This document shows positions 21,600 to 33,518 of a DNA stretch of 64,000 nucleotides, one piece after another (position 1 is the stretch's first letter; each line of letters begins with the position of its first letter). The position numbers and the translations under genes are program-made. Below the pieces are notes generated by a model that was not told where the DNA came from, made no database searches, and saw only the letters and a program-made list of their open reading frames with translations. The stretch spans positions 62,305,533 through 62,369,532 of the forward strand of contig NC_090444.1 in NCBI RefSeq assembly GCF_031143425.1. The letters are read 5' to 3'. The DNA comes from Pleurodeles waltl. Lineage: Eukaryota; Chordata; Amphibia; Caudata; Salamandridae.

Positions 21600-24500
21600 C
21601 ATGGCCGGACTGGGAACCCAAAGCAGCCCCTACAGGGTACATAGCAAGTGAGCCTGACCGCTACAATGGGGCGTGAGGGGTTCTCTCCCACCAAACAAAA
21701 TGTGGGAAGAAATGGTAAAAACTGTGCATTCTACAGCTTGTTTTCCATTATATTTTCAATTGTATTAGATTTTAAGGCATAGTTAATGATGACCTTACAG
21801 TAACCCAGGGTATGGCAATCTTTATCGGGGCTCTTCAATGATTCCCTCACCATCACCCTCTAACAGTACCTCTCATCTCTCCTAGTCCCTCTCTCACATG
21901 GTGTTGGGACACTTTACATCACACATACAGTTAATGAACCATATGTGTGTATAGAAACTGTTACGTAGGACATGTTACATAAGACAAAGGGGACAACAAG
22001 GTGTAGGATTCACGTCATCCATACTGGTGAGCAGTTTTTGCTTGGGCTTGGTAAGCATAAACTGAGGATCCAGAACGTAACACAGTGATTGTGGGAAACT
22101 GGCACCTTGTTGTAGTACCCCCCCACACACACACACACACTTGTTTCTGAATGCAACTTGGACTGGAGTGCACTGGGGTTCTGCTAACCAGGCTCCCAGT
22201 GCCAGTGTACTTTCCCTAAAACATTGTCAACGTAACTGGACACACCTTTAGCTACCACTATAAGTCCCTAGTGAAAGGTACTTAGGTACCCAAGGCATGG
22301 AGTACTTTGGGTAAGGCCCTGAGGGTAGCAGCACTGATTGTGCCACCCTCAAGGGCCATGCATCCAGTTGCACCCAGCACTGCCATAGCAGGCTGATTGT
22401 CCTGGTGAAAATCTAAAATACAAACTCGACTGTGTGCCCTGTTCACCCTACACTGCATATGTTATGGGTAAGTCCTCCCTCAAGCAGGCCTTCCAGCCCT
22501 AAGGCAGGGTGCACCATACTATATGTGAGGGCATAATTGCATGAGTAATATGCCCCCACTGCTTCCTTGCTAAACCTGTGACGTAGTGAGTGAACAGAGC
22601 AGCCATTTTAATATATGTGCTGGACACTGGTCAATATGGGTTTCCCAGCTACATGATGGCCACTCTGAACCCTGGGTTCTTTGGTATCAAACAACTCAGA
22701 ATGATAAATCCAAACTGGAACCAGTACTGGATTTATTATCAAATGTACCCGTGGTCACCTTAGAGGTGTCCCCTGCAAAAACCATCTATCCTGGCATCGT
22801 TGCTGCCTGGTTCCAGCCGGCCTGCCACATCCAGACAGCCAATATACAAACCTGGGGGCGAGCCCTGGCTCTCTGGTTTGTAAACCCCTGGCCCTGGCTC
22901 TCTGGTTTGTAAAAGAAAGCCCTTCCTGGGTGGAGGAGCTAACACCCCCTCCCACAGGAATGTGTACTCTCCTGGCGGTGAGCTTCAAAGGGCCACCGCA
23001 GCAGATGGCTTCCCCCTTTGTCAACCCCTACTTTTGGAAGAAGCAAAGGCAGGAAATCAAACAAAGGGTAGGAGGAGTGGTCTCACTGAGCATGCACCAC
23101 CCCTAGGGGCTTGCAGGTGAAGTGAACCCTCCATTTCATTTTCCTCCATGTTGGATTGCAGGAAAATAGCCAATCAGGTTTAGGGAAGTGACCCTTCCCA
23201 CAGGAAGTGGTCACAGTAGTGGGTGTAGGCACCCAAGGGTAAGTGTCCCATTGGACACTACCAGGTTCCCCCTAAAATGCCCACTAAATTCAGTATTTAG
23301 TGGGCTTCCATAGACCAAGAAATCGGATTTGAAAAGACAAAGAAGACCAGCACCAAAGAAGATACAATGCAAGAGAACTGTGGACCTGCTGCACAAGAAA
23401 AGGCACCAAACCCTGCCTGCTGCACCCAGGACCCGAAAATCGCAGCTGCAGAGCAGCTGGACACTGGACTGCCCCAAGAAACCCAGGGGACTTCCAGGCT
23501 TCAAGAATCACCCCAGATACCCCTTCTGAGTGGAGGCACCACTCAAAAATCAAACGAGAACCTTGAAGCCAGTGAGGGTCACTTCACTGACTGGCTGATA
23601 TCTCTGCATCCAGAAGATGCAGCTCGACCTCACACCACACTGACAACCACTCAGATGTGACCTATAATTGTGCCAAGTTTGGTGGCACTGCGCCCTCCAG
23701 TGGCCGAGTTATGCTAATACCCTGTGTTCTGGTCAGCTGGCGTCGACCAACCAGAAAACCAGCTCCCTCAGAGCTGAAAAAGGATCAGGAGGAAGCCCCA
23801 GTCAAGGGACTTCAGGAACACCCTGAACCTCTAACCAGAGTACCCCCATTGTCCTGTAAGCAGCCCTCAAAGAGACTCACCTCCAGCTCCAAAGGACTCC
23901 ATTGCGCACTGGATCTTCAACTTGTCCTGCATCCAGCCGCCCTGCGCACTGAAACAAGGAACCAGCTTTGCTCCATGGGTCTCCAATCCCTTGTGACCTC
24001 CACAGCTGAAGGGGACACACAGGCATCATCTTTAAATCTGCAACCAGCTCATTTTCCAAGTGGCCCCTCCAAGTGGCCCTGTGCCTGAGCCAAGAGGCTT
24101 TTTAACGCTGCTCCCACCGGAACCGGGAGCCACCCGAGGCTCTCCAGCTGGCACAAGGTGCCCAGCCAACTGCTGCAACCATCTTCCAAAAGAAGAGACT
24201 GGTAACCCAACTGTATGATTTTGCATTGATTCCAATGGTGTGTAATTACGCACAGAAAGACTAACGATCAAAATTTTGAAAAGACATAACTTTAAAAGTA
24301 CTTAACATATTCTAAAGATCTTGGTCTTAAAATGTATATAAAAGTCTGAAGTATTTTTATAAATTCTGGTCTTGAGTTATTCATTGAGTGTGTGTGGTGC
24401 ATGATTGGATTTGTGAGTACAGCAAATACTTAGCAAATCTCCTGCATTAGCCTAACTGCAGGACCAGCTACCTTAAAAATTGGAGCATTAGGTGGTCTCA

Positions 24501-25122
24501 TTTTTACCTCTGGAAAGCAACGTGTGGTTGCCTGGACCCCTTGAATAGTGTACCTAGTTTTGCATACTACATAGAGGACCAGCCTCCAACAGTGGTTAGG
24601 GTTGGCTTTATTATTAACTTTTTATTTCTACCCAAACAACCCATTTTTAGCAAAATTAGGACAATAGAACTGGGGCAAAAACATTATTCTCTAACCTGTA
24701 CTATTCAGTCTGCATGTAGCTCTTTCGTGGCAGTCCATAGCTCACTGTGCTAGATTATGACTGTAACGTATGGACTGCACAGTAATAAAAGGATCTATAT
24801 GACAAAAACAGTATGCCACTGAGCATTGCAGATAAAATACTATTCTGTGATCAGTATAGTACACGTTCTTTGCAGCAGGCGTATTATTCCTCTGCTCTAC
24901 CTTAGATAAGTCAAAACCAACACTAGACAAAACTCCTATCTCTCTCCAGCAGGTACATTGATTACCAGAGTTATCATAGCACTTTTATTGTTGCCTGTAA
25001 ACTACCGGATATACAAGGAACTCTGCAGTGTTTTTAAAACTGCAGCACTGCTAGAAAACCGGCCCCACCTTTCCAGCCTCCCAGGAAAACGCTCAATGCC
25101 CCATATGGCCAGTCCGGCCATG
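21600..25122. mobile_element. hAT-like DNA transposon, split by LTR D
   Basis: Terminal inverted repeats CATGGCCGGACTGG (21600-21613) and CCAGTCCGGCCATG (25109-25122) are perfect over 14 bp. Flanking octamers CTTGCACT (21592-21599) and CTTGAGCT (25123-25130) match 6 of 8, as expected for an old hAT 8-bp duplication. Removing the D LTR leaves about 1.0 kb without a transposase, so it is non-autonomous. Superfamily rests on TIR style (CA-G-GGCCGG) and 8-bp duplication. Confidence 0.62.
22090..24591 (+). mobile_element. Solo LTR 'D', 2.5 kb
   Basis: Starts TGTGGGAAACTGGC and ends CAGCCTCCAACA, flanked by GTGAT (22085-22089) and GTGGT (24592-24596), 4 of 5 matching. A (CA)n run at 22124-22140 and a C-run occur near the 5' edge. 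Sequence around 24330 (TATATAAAAGTC) and the 250-bp tail resemble the R-U5 end of the E LTR. No internal region follows, so this is a solo LTR. It landed in a hAT-like element. Confidence 0.82.
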
Positions 25123-25130
25123 CTTGAGCT

Positions 25131-26989
25131 CTGGGCTGACTGAAGTCCACTGCAGTATGACTGTCACAGATCTCCGCATATTATAAAGGTTTGTCAGGTC
25201 ATGCATTTTGCATTTTCATTTATGTTACCTGAAATAGGGCTGCTTAATAAGCAATACTATTTACTGAAAGAACTGTTTTCTTGGCACTGATCAATAATGG
25301 CACAAGAACGTCACCTCAATATAGATTAGCTTGAAATTGATAGTTCAGACCAAACAACACTGCAATCTCCAAAGAAGTAAATGTTCAGATGTATTTATTC
25401 CCTAAGTCAGTGACACGTATTAACTAGCAGCCTCTTTGCAGAGCAGTTTGCATGAGTGGTTATACCCCAGAGAAAGGAAGTTTTTAGAAACTGATAACTT
25501 TCCAGAGAATATCTACATTTTTAGACACACCGTAAGTAGATAGGAGATGTATACAATTTGTTTTCTCTTTCCGGAAGTCATAGTTATTTCATGCATTGGA
25601 AAAGTTTCCCAAGGATGCCTCATGTTACAGAGCATACTAAAGTGGGATGAACCCACCAGTGCCCTGGTTTGAGTGAGACTTCTGTCCATTCCAGGCAGAG
25701 CAGCCTCACTGTGTATGTGTGCAGCCAGCAAGGAAACACCAACTTCAAGATTTGTAAGGTGTGAGGGCTTGACCCTGTGCGGTGCTCTCAAGCTAGCCTA
25801 CTCACCCAGTGACAATCACCATGAGGCTCACAAATGATTATGACACTGAATGCCACAGGTAAAAACAAACTACTGACCTTTCTGTTTAATAGTGTTGCTG
25901 GTGAAATATCGACAGCCAGGGTGACAACCCTTAGCTTGATGCTATCTGTGGGAAGGTCTTTAAATTGGGTGCCAATGGTGCCCACCAACAATGACACAAA
26001 TTAAGTACTGATGATGACAAATGGACCAAAATATCATGGTCAAATTTTGCCTGTTAATCTATGAATATGTAGTGAGATGACAACTAGACTTTAGCACCAA
26101 AAGGACATCACATTGACCTTGACTTGTCAGCATGTTCTTTCAGTTTGATTTTGAATGAAGTAATATTTTCAAAAACAATGTTCTATATTTCTGTAAGTGA
26201 TTCATTGAATCAGTAGTTGCTGGAACTAAAGCATTCGCACGAGATGAAGAAAGAAAAACTCTGAGATTAAAGACTTACAAGCAGAAAAATGGTGAGAATC
26301 TTGGCAGCAATTTTTAAGTTTCATTATTAGAAGACAATTCTGTCATTTTCAGTGGCATTGGAATAGCATCGGAGATACTGTTCTGAACTTTCAGTAGTTC
26401 ATTCTGTTTGTCCATTAGATTGAGGATGACAATCAGAAGAGCTTGACCAACTTACAGTGCCTTATAAAAGTTTGTCCAAAAATATGGAAGACATTGAGTT
26501 GTTCAGTAGTGATTCTATGTGGGAAACGATGATAAAAAATGTCAGTCAAAGAGCACTGAGGCACTTCTTCTGCTGTAGGTAATGTAGACAAAGGCAAGAA
26601 ATAAGCCAGAGGTATCAGCTGTATCCAGTCTGACCCAAATGCCTTCTGTGGATGGAAGATCTGCTATGAAGGTAGCAGACAGTGTGTGCCCTGGCTCAGG
26701 AGCACTGGTAAAGGTTGCAGAAATATTTTGAATGTCATAATGTATTTTCATCAGACAAGGAATGATGCATTCTTGCCTGTCAGAGGGAATTGTGAACCAT
26801 TAAAAAGATCATGGAACAAAGTCTAACATGATCTTAACCCCCCCTGTAATTCGTAGCAGAGATGAAAATAGCTTTTTGACTGAAGTACAAATCATGATGT
26901 GATACAAGTGGTGTATTCAGGTGATGACCCTCTAACTATTTGCAATCCATGTGTTCTTGAGTCTCTTTAATCCTTTCTAAAAAAAGGCG
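25131..26989. other. Unidentified 1.9-kb stretch
   Basis: No TIRs, LTR ends or transposon protein motifs are evident. Two minus-strand open stretches, 25997-25788 (TIGTQFKDLPTDSIKLRVVTL...) and 26751-26542 (HYDIQNISATFTSAPEPG...), have more protein-like composition than their surroundings, and the first is followed by AAAG|GTCAGT, a possible splice donor. I do not recognise either. It could be unique DNA or a decayed element. Confidence 0.4.
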
Positions 26990-28387
26990 TGAACAATTCT
27001 GGGGCACCTGAACTGAGCGGCCAATATGGTGGATGCGGACTTTCAGAGCTCTCAGCTCGTAATCTCCAACCCATACCACCAAATTGAGATGTAACATGGT
27101 GAGATGGAGGTATAAACACATTAATGGCGGTGGTGGAGCACATGTGTAAGGAATGCGCCTGGATCTGGTGGCCCGGCCTGAATGTGGTCAACAGGAGATG
27201 CTGCATGGCCGGCCTCACGCTCTGTGTGTTGCCTGCGATCCCTCTGGGCCTGCGGTCACTCCCCAGGCTATGGCCCGGGATGATGCTAGCCCATGCTTGA
27301 AAGCTGGCTGCGAGGCTCCTCATCTTGGAGGCCCTATGGGTCCTGATTGCTGGGTCCTGCCCTTGGGGCCGGTCAGCGGCTGGGTGGGCCTGAAGAGGTT
27401 GGTGCTGACAATGCGGGCCCACTATTGGCGGCGGTGCGGCCCACTCTCCATTTAAGGCAGGTGACAACGTCCAAACAGCCCTCTGATCCCCGTGATGTGA
27501 GACATTGATGAGTGCTGGTAAGAAACATTGAACAAACTAGCCCACAGACATTTGAGTACATAATCTACATTGAAGACACTGGTGGCCTGCTAGGAGCCTG
27601 GTTTAGGCCCGGCTGACAGTGATTGTGTATCCAGTGAGATCTTAGTGAACACTGCCGACTAAGAGTATCCATGTTTTGCAGACACGTCTCCCTCTCCCCG
27701 GGCTTGGTGCTGGGGGCTGCACCAATGGACTGCCTCCTGCGGTCGACTGCATTGAGGACAGGTCTTGGGCCCTAGAGGTGTGTGCCCTCCCCTGGACCAA
27801 AGAGGGCCAGGCCCTCAAAGGGTGACTTTCATCCCATACTTCCTTACAGATTCGATCTTTGAAGGCCCTACAGTGCTGAAGCAGTAGGTTTAGGGTATCT
27901 GACTGTCGGTGGTGCACCGCTGGTATAACATCGTTAAGGTATGAGGTGGCTGCAATTGGATCGGAATCCCCCTGTAGCCTTCCTTCCCTGCCCCACATTC
28001 TGACTGTTCCAGAGATCCGTCTTCTGCACTCCCAGATCCTGACCTATGGGACTCTGCACTACCTGTCCTCAAGGGCACTGATGAGATACCGGACCTGGCG
28101 CCTTTTCCTGCTGAGATTGATTATCTGGGACTTTATCCACTGGTGACAACACAACAGGCTGGGGCTGCTCATGCTCCCACATGCATCTAAAACGCACCTA
28201 AATCTAATACATGTGGTTATCCATTTTCAACGTTCATAAAGGAGATCACCACCTACCCATAGAACCTTTTGGCTGCCTGAAACCCTGCTGTAGGTACTAC
28301 CGTCTATGAATATCAAGCCGTACCTGCCTTAGAGATGGGCGGAACTAAACCACTCAAAGCTGGTCAGCGTTTACCACAAGACACGTT

Positions 28388-29104
28388 GAGCCAGATGTAG
28401 CAAGGGTTTTGTGAGTCGCAAACGGCGAAAACCGCAGTTTGAGAGTTGCAAAAGCCTCTTTGCTATGTAGAAATGCATTTTGCGAGTCGGAACCGACTCG
28501 CAAAATGCATTTCCGACTCGCAAATAGGAAGGGGTGTTCCCTTCCTATTTGCGACTCGCAATGCTATGCATTTTCATTTGCAACCGCAATTGCGGTCGCA
28601 AATGAAAGCGCAGTTACCATCCACTTGAAGTGGATGGTAACCCAGGCGCAAACAGGAAGGGGTCCCCATGGGACCCCTTCCCCTTTGTGTCTGGAAAAAA
28701 ACATAATTTTTCAGAGCAGGCAGTGGTCCAAGGGACCACTACCTGCCCTGAAAAATACCGAAACTAAAGGTTTCGTTTTTTTTTCAAAGTGCAGCTCGTT
28801 TTCCTTTAAGGAAAACGGGCTATACTTTGAAAAAAAAAGACTGCTTTATTTAAAAGCAGTCACGGACATGGTGGTCTGCTGTCTCCAGCAGGCCACCATC
28901 CCTGTGAGTGCCCTGAATCGCTATGGGGTCGCAAATTGCGACCCACCTCATTAATATTAATGAGGTGGGTCATTGCGACCCCATAGCGACTCGCAGAAGG
29001 TGTCTTAGACACCTTTCTGCATTCCAAATTTCGAGTTGCAATTTGCGAGTCACTGGGACTAGCAAATTGCAACTCGCAATTTGGAGTTTTGCTACATCTG
29101 GCCC
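28388..29104. mobile_element. 717-bp TIR element made of consecutive hairpins
   Basis: TIRs GAGCCAGATGTAGCAA and TTGCTACATCTGGCCC are flanked by GTT (28385-28387 and 29105-29107). The interior is a chain of local inverted repeats, for example an 18-bp-arm pair around 28489 (TTTTGCGAGTCGG/CCGACTCGCAAAA), one around 28535 (ATAGGAAGGG/CCCTTCCTAT), GGTCCCC|ATGGGACC near 28668, and a long palindrome centred near 28956 (CCTCATTAATATTAATGAGG). No coding sequence. The 3-bp duplication suggests PIF/Harbinger relationship. Confidence 0.85.
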
Positions 29105-29478
29105 GTTATTACCTAGTACATAAGCAGTGGAAATCTGATAAACAGGATGCTATCCTAAAGACCATAGAGACATCCAGGATGTCCCTCAAAATAAAAGTGG
29201 ATGCAGTTGACATTGATGTCAACTTGTTAGAAGACAATCACAAAAAACTTGCAGAACGAGTCGCCCACTCAAAGAAGACACTGCAACAGCGATAGCCGTA
29301 GACTGCAGGCCTCCAACAACAACTATGGGACTTAACTGAACATATAAGCTTCCTTGATGGCAGGTTAGAGGAAGAAGGGGGAAGGTCTTGCCACAGCAAT
29401 ATTGGCGTAGTTGGCCTACCCAAGGGCTCTGTGAGGCACAACATGGTAGACTACCTTGCAAAATGGCTTAAAGACTTT

Positions 29479-30114
29479 GGGGGTGATTCCAACATTGGCG
29501 GGCGGCGGTCGCCGCCCGCCAAGCGGGAACCGCCAGAAGACCGTACCGCGGTCAAAAGACCGCGGCGGTCATTCTGACTTTCCCGCTGGGCGACCGCCAA
29601 AAGGCCGCCCGCCCGCCCGCCCAGCGGGAAAGCACCAGCAACGAGGAAGCCGGCTCCGAATGGAGCCGGCAGAGTTGCTGGTGTGCGACGGGTGCAGTTG
29701 CACCCGTCGCGATTTACAGTGTCTGCCAAGCAGACACTGAAAATCTCAATGGGGCCCTGTTAGGGGGCCCTTGCAGTGCCCATGCCAGTGGCATGGGCAC
29801 TGCAGGGGCCCCCAGGGGCCCCACGACACCCGTTCCCGCCATCCTGTTTCTGGCGGTGAAAACCGCCAGAAACAGGATGGCGGGAAGGGGGTTGGAATCC
29901 CCATGGCGGCGCTGCTTGCAGCGCCGCCGTGGAGGATTCCCTGGGGCAGCGGGAAACCGGCAGGAAACCGGCGGGAAACCGCCGGCTTCCCCTTTCTGAC
30001 CGCGGCTTCACCGCCGCGGTCAGAATTGCCCCAGAAGCACCGCCAGCCTGTTGGCGGTGCTTCCTCCATCCCCAACCCTGGCGGTCTCGGACCGCCAGGG
30101 TTGGAATCACCCCC
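29479..30114. mobile_element. 636-bp Harbinger-like MITE made of consecutive hairpins
   Basis: TIRs GGGGGTGATTCCAAC and GTTGGAATCACCCCC are flanked by TTT (29476-29478 and 30115-30117). Hairpins follow each other: GGCGGGCGGCGG/CCGCCGCCC forms near 29500, CGACGGGTGCA/TGCACCCGTCG near 29698, AGTGTCTGCC/GGCAGACACT near 29729, CAGTGCCCATGCC/GGCATGGGCACTG near 29787, and a 21-bp-arm pair near 29862. GC content far exceeds the surrounding L1. No coding sequence. Confidence 0.88.
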
Positions 30115-31419
30115 TTTGTGCCACCACAGGACCTAACCCCTTCTCCATGGAGAGGGTACATCGGGTGTCAGCTCACTACCCCATCTTCCCGGTGGTCCTC
30201 TGAGGCCAATAGTCGCCAAACTCTTATGCTATAAGGAATAAGTTATGAGGGTGGCGAGTCAGACGGATCAGCCTGAAAAACATACAACACTCAGATACTG
30301 GTCTGTCCAGACGACATGCTGGCACTCCAGTACCAACGGGTTTCCTTTTAGGAGTCTGGAGGAACCTGAAAGAGAAGGGTTTAGAGTATGCACTACTTTT
30401 CCCGGTCATGGGGGCAGAAGGATACATCTTACCTCAAACTGATGGAAGCCTAGGACTGTGTGGAGAGCCAAGGCACCTATTCCAAGTCAGACACTGCCCA
30501 TAAATGGTCACAACAACTGCCTAGATGACAACAAACACATCCTCAGAAACACACCTGGAGCACAATAACTGCTTCGGCAAGCCTGTCCCAGGAACAAGCT
30601 CTTGACAGCAAGCCTATTTACTTGCTGCAGCAGCTACCTCTCGGCATCCACCACGTGTCTCCTCAAATACCTCCTCAAAAGAGTCAGACGGAGACAACAC
30701 CTCCTTCTTTCTTCTACAATAATATGGGATTCCCACTCTGCGGATTACCCCACCAACTGAAAAAAAAATCCTGTAGCAACTGTAGTCAATTTGAGTTCCA
30801 CCTGGGAACCACACTAAACCCTGCGTATCCCACTCTTATCCCCCTTCTGGGAGATTTCTACACTTGGACACTCCTCGTCGGGGAGGGATAGAGGAGATGT
30901 TTTCTTTTTCTTTCTTTTTAACCCTACCTTGTGCAGATATCCCTAAGAAACTCTGTCCTCATACCTGTTCCACTCCTCATCTATCACCTTTACGAGCTAG
31001 AGGCAGGCTTCTCTAAACCCGCAAAGTCCCATTATTGCATCTACCTGGCTGCAAACTACTACTGCCCGACTAGCAAGGAGATTGTAATTACATAAGAATC
31101 AAATTGGTGACTGCCGCTCCACGTGAGCCCTCTAAAATAGAGCCCTCCTAACACTGTTACCCCATTTGCTGTCAGGTTGTAGTCCATGCCCCCAGATGCC
31201 TACTAGAGGTGTTATGGTACTGTTTGGACATTTGGCAGTTTGGTTCACTTCCTTTGTATTGTCTAAGGTTTGCATTGGAAATTGATTTTCTTGGTTACCA
31301 TTTTTCATGAGCTAGAGAGACGGACTCGCAGTCGGCTTTGGAGCCAGTGGGCACCTCATCGCCTTCATCGGGAGGCAGGTAGGAGCTGGCCAGTGGAAAC
31401 CTATTCACGACTTACAGCT

Positions 31420-32630
31420 GACAACATGACACACCACATAATTTCATGAAATATTAGAGTTGTGCAAATACTGGCTAAATGATACAAAATTAATTATTTT
31501 CCCAAATGAATGAGGGTTCAAATAGCATTACTTCAAGAGACATCCAACATCACTCAGCCTGAGGGAGATAGACTTCAAAGAAAATGGAGGGACCAGATCT
31601 TTACCACCATTCATCTTTCTATCAACTGATGTTGACCCAGAGGGCAGGTCTGTCCTACTAGAGGCTGGGATTGATGGTATCAACTTGGAATAGGTAGTAT
31701 CTGTGCCGAAAACCCAGAACAGCATCATATTCTCTAACAACTTTTGAGCTGCCAAGGAAAGCACACGGGTAATGGATATGGATTTTGATATTGAGGATGA
31801 TTTTATCAGCATCCTGGATCTCACATTGGAGATGTCACACCTCGCACGTCCAGGGGCCCGGACCACTCTTTATGAACAGACCAATACCTCATGGCTCCAG
31901 GAGTGGTCCCAGCAACATGTCTGGAGTCATCACAATTCTGGGGTTAAACTTTACTGACTGTATTCGCTTGAGGATGATTTGAACAGGAGACCGGCTAGAA
32001 TAGCTTGTACCATCACACTATGTCCATCCATTTCCCCTCCCGGTTACCTGGGCAGGGATCTGTCAGGCCATACCCGGGAATGCTTCGCTTGATTTAAGTC
32101 AGGAAGGACTATCTCCCCTACTCCCGCTTGGCAGCTACAGCAAGCCGCTTGGAAAGAGCCCGAATTTCAAGGTAAACTTGTGGATAAAATTCAGGAGCTT
32201 GTTGAGAACAGTGGGGGGAGGACCTCCTCCCCGACCCTGCAACAGGGGACACTCAAGGTTAGGTTTTGTGGCTGTAGTAGGAGGCAGTAGTAGGAGGGTG
32301 GAAATATGTGGAGAAAGGTCTGAACAAGGTGGGGGATTATATATAAATTATATATTACATTTTTAGTTATATAGTAAAACGGAAAGGCAATCGGTTGATG
32401 GCCTGACTCTGTAGGAAACCCTGGACCAACTGTGCAAAGAGAAGGCGGTGTTAGTAGAGCGTCTGCGTTACTTTCGTGCTGAGCTCATTCCGAGGGAGAT
32501 AATATTGAAACAAGACAATCCCCCCATAACATCTCTGTGAGGCACGAATGGGGAATTACAACAGAACAAGCCAACCACAAAATATTCTCAAAACTCTACA
32601 AAGTTCTGTACAGACTGACACCTGGCACCC
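31420..32630 (+). pseudogene. L1/Tx1-like ORF2 endonuclease remnant
   Basis: From about 31435 (a HIISWNIRG-like start, now HNFMKY) the reading gives LLQETSNIT...RLQRKWRDQIF, DPEGRSVLLEAGIDG, then RPGARTTLYEQTN...VWSHHNSG, which correspond in order to endonuclease motifs of Tx1/L1 ORF2. About 32180 gives KLVDKIQELVENSG, the linker after the nuclease. The RT domain is absent; the remnant stops near 32630. Many stops and shifts are present. Confidence 0.7.
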
Positions 32631-32824
32631 AGTGCTTAATTTGTGCTTGATGTTTCCGGTGCGGAGCACCAGCACTTCTTTTTGCGGGCCGGCGCTTATT
32701 CTTCTGCCTCAAGCATTTGCTCGAGCAAAAGACACATATGGGAAAGAGGGAGAAATAATAAAACGAAAAAGCGTCACAAAGGGAGAAAGTAGAAAGCTGC
32801 AAGAAAGTAGAAGCTGAAAGTCCT
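32631..32824. repeat. Short unclassified repeat at L1/DIRS junction
   Basis: This 190-bp block (AGTGCTTAATTTGTGC at the left, purine-rich AAAGTAGAAGC at the right) belongs neither to the L1 reading before it nor to the DIRS reading after it. The left part contains GGTGCGGAGCACC, a small palindrome. Class unknown. Confidence 0.3.
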
Positions 32825-33518
32825 TTACAGAACCAAATCCAACCGTCACCATTTCTACATACACCTCACATAATGGGCTGGGGAGTGCATATGGGCTCTC
32901 TCAAAGTCGGGTGTTTGGAAGGATCAAGAAGCAGTACAGCGTGTCAATGTTTCGATCTAAAAACAGTGTTCCTAGCCTTAAAAGCATTTCAGAAGCAGTT
33001 GTTGGGGAAAAATAATACTGATCTAATGGAATATCGAGGTCTGGGCCCCTGTGTTAATGTTGGTGATGAGTGCTGCGGTCAGGAAGGGTCCTCCGCCCTC
33101 TTGGTCCTTATCGAACATTGCGCCGGACTTTTAAAAAGGCGATTAGAGCAGGCCCAAATGCTACAGGCCCATCTCTTTTATTGATTAGTAGTTAAAGTTC
33201 TGGGTAGGATATCATGGGATAGGTTGCGTTCCTGGGTGGATGACAACAATATACTATCAGGGTGTCCATATGAGTTTCAGGAGGGCAAGTCGACCTCTTT
33301 ATGATAGCTAGTGAGCACGCCCTAGCTCGCACTGGGAATATGTATTTTGCTTCTATGGATTTTTCGGCCACATTTAACCAGGTAAACCGGAACAAACTGT
33401 GTAAAATTTTGGAAATGGGGGTTGACTCAGACATTGTCTATTTTCTGTGTGACTTGCATTTAGATACCTGAGCAGTAGTAAGATATTCTGAAGTGCTAGA
33501 TTGTTCTGAGAGTTTTAA

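Larger units (their letters stand above)
28335..30480 (+). pseudogene. L1/Tx1-like ORF1, interrupted by two MITEs
   Basis: The start at 28335 (MGGTKPLKAGQRLPQDT) is followed after the first MITE by a coiled-coil-rich block (29105-29478) with RLEEEGGRSCHSNIGVVGLP, the decayed form of the L1 ORF1 'RLEDxEGRxRRNNIRVxGLPE' signature at the coiled-coil/RRM junction. After the second MITE (from 30118) the RRM/C-terminal part reads LTPFSMERVHRVSAHYP. ORF1 proteins trimerise and coat LINE RNA. One in-frame stop (29293) and frameshifts kill it. Removing both MITEs and one copy of each 3-bp duplication restores colinearity with the family. Confidence 0.75.
26990..32630 (+). mobile_element. Decayed L1/Tx1-like LINE (5' UTR, ORF1, ORF2 part)
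   Basis: A GC-rich leader (about 26990-28334) precedes ORF1 (from 28335) and the endonuclease part of ORF2 (31440-32630) on the plus strand. ORF1 and endonuclease motifs are those of the amphibian L1/Tx1 group. Two TIR elements (28388-29104, 29479-30114) interrupt ORF1. Reading breaks off near 32630 before the RT. Stops and frameshifts throughout indicate an old copy. The 5' boundary is approximate and no target duplication was found. Confidence 0.7.

Noticed and set aside
26967..27467. 166-codon minus-strand frame as a host gene
   Set aside because: It lies antisense in the GC-rich leader of the L1/Tx1-like LINE and has low-complexity Pro/Ala/His composition.
29456..30161. Several overlapping 100-130-codon frames
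   Set aside because: They are confined to a hairpin-rich MITE whose inverted repeats create mirror frames on both strands.
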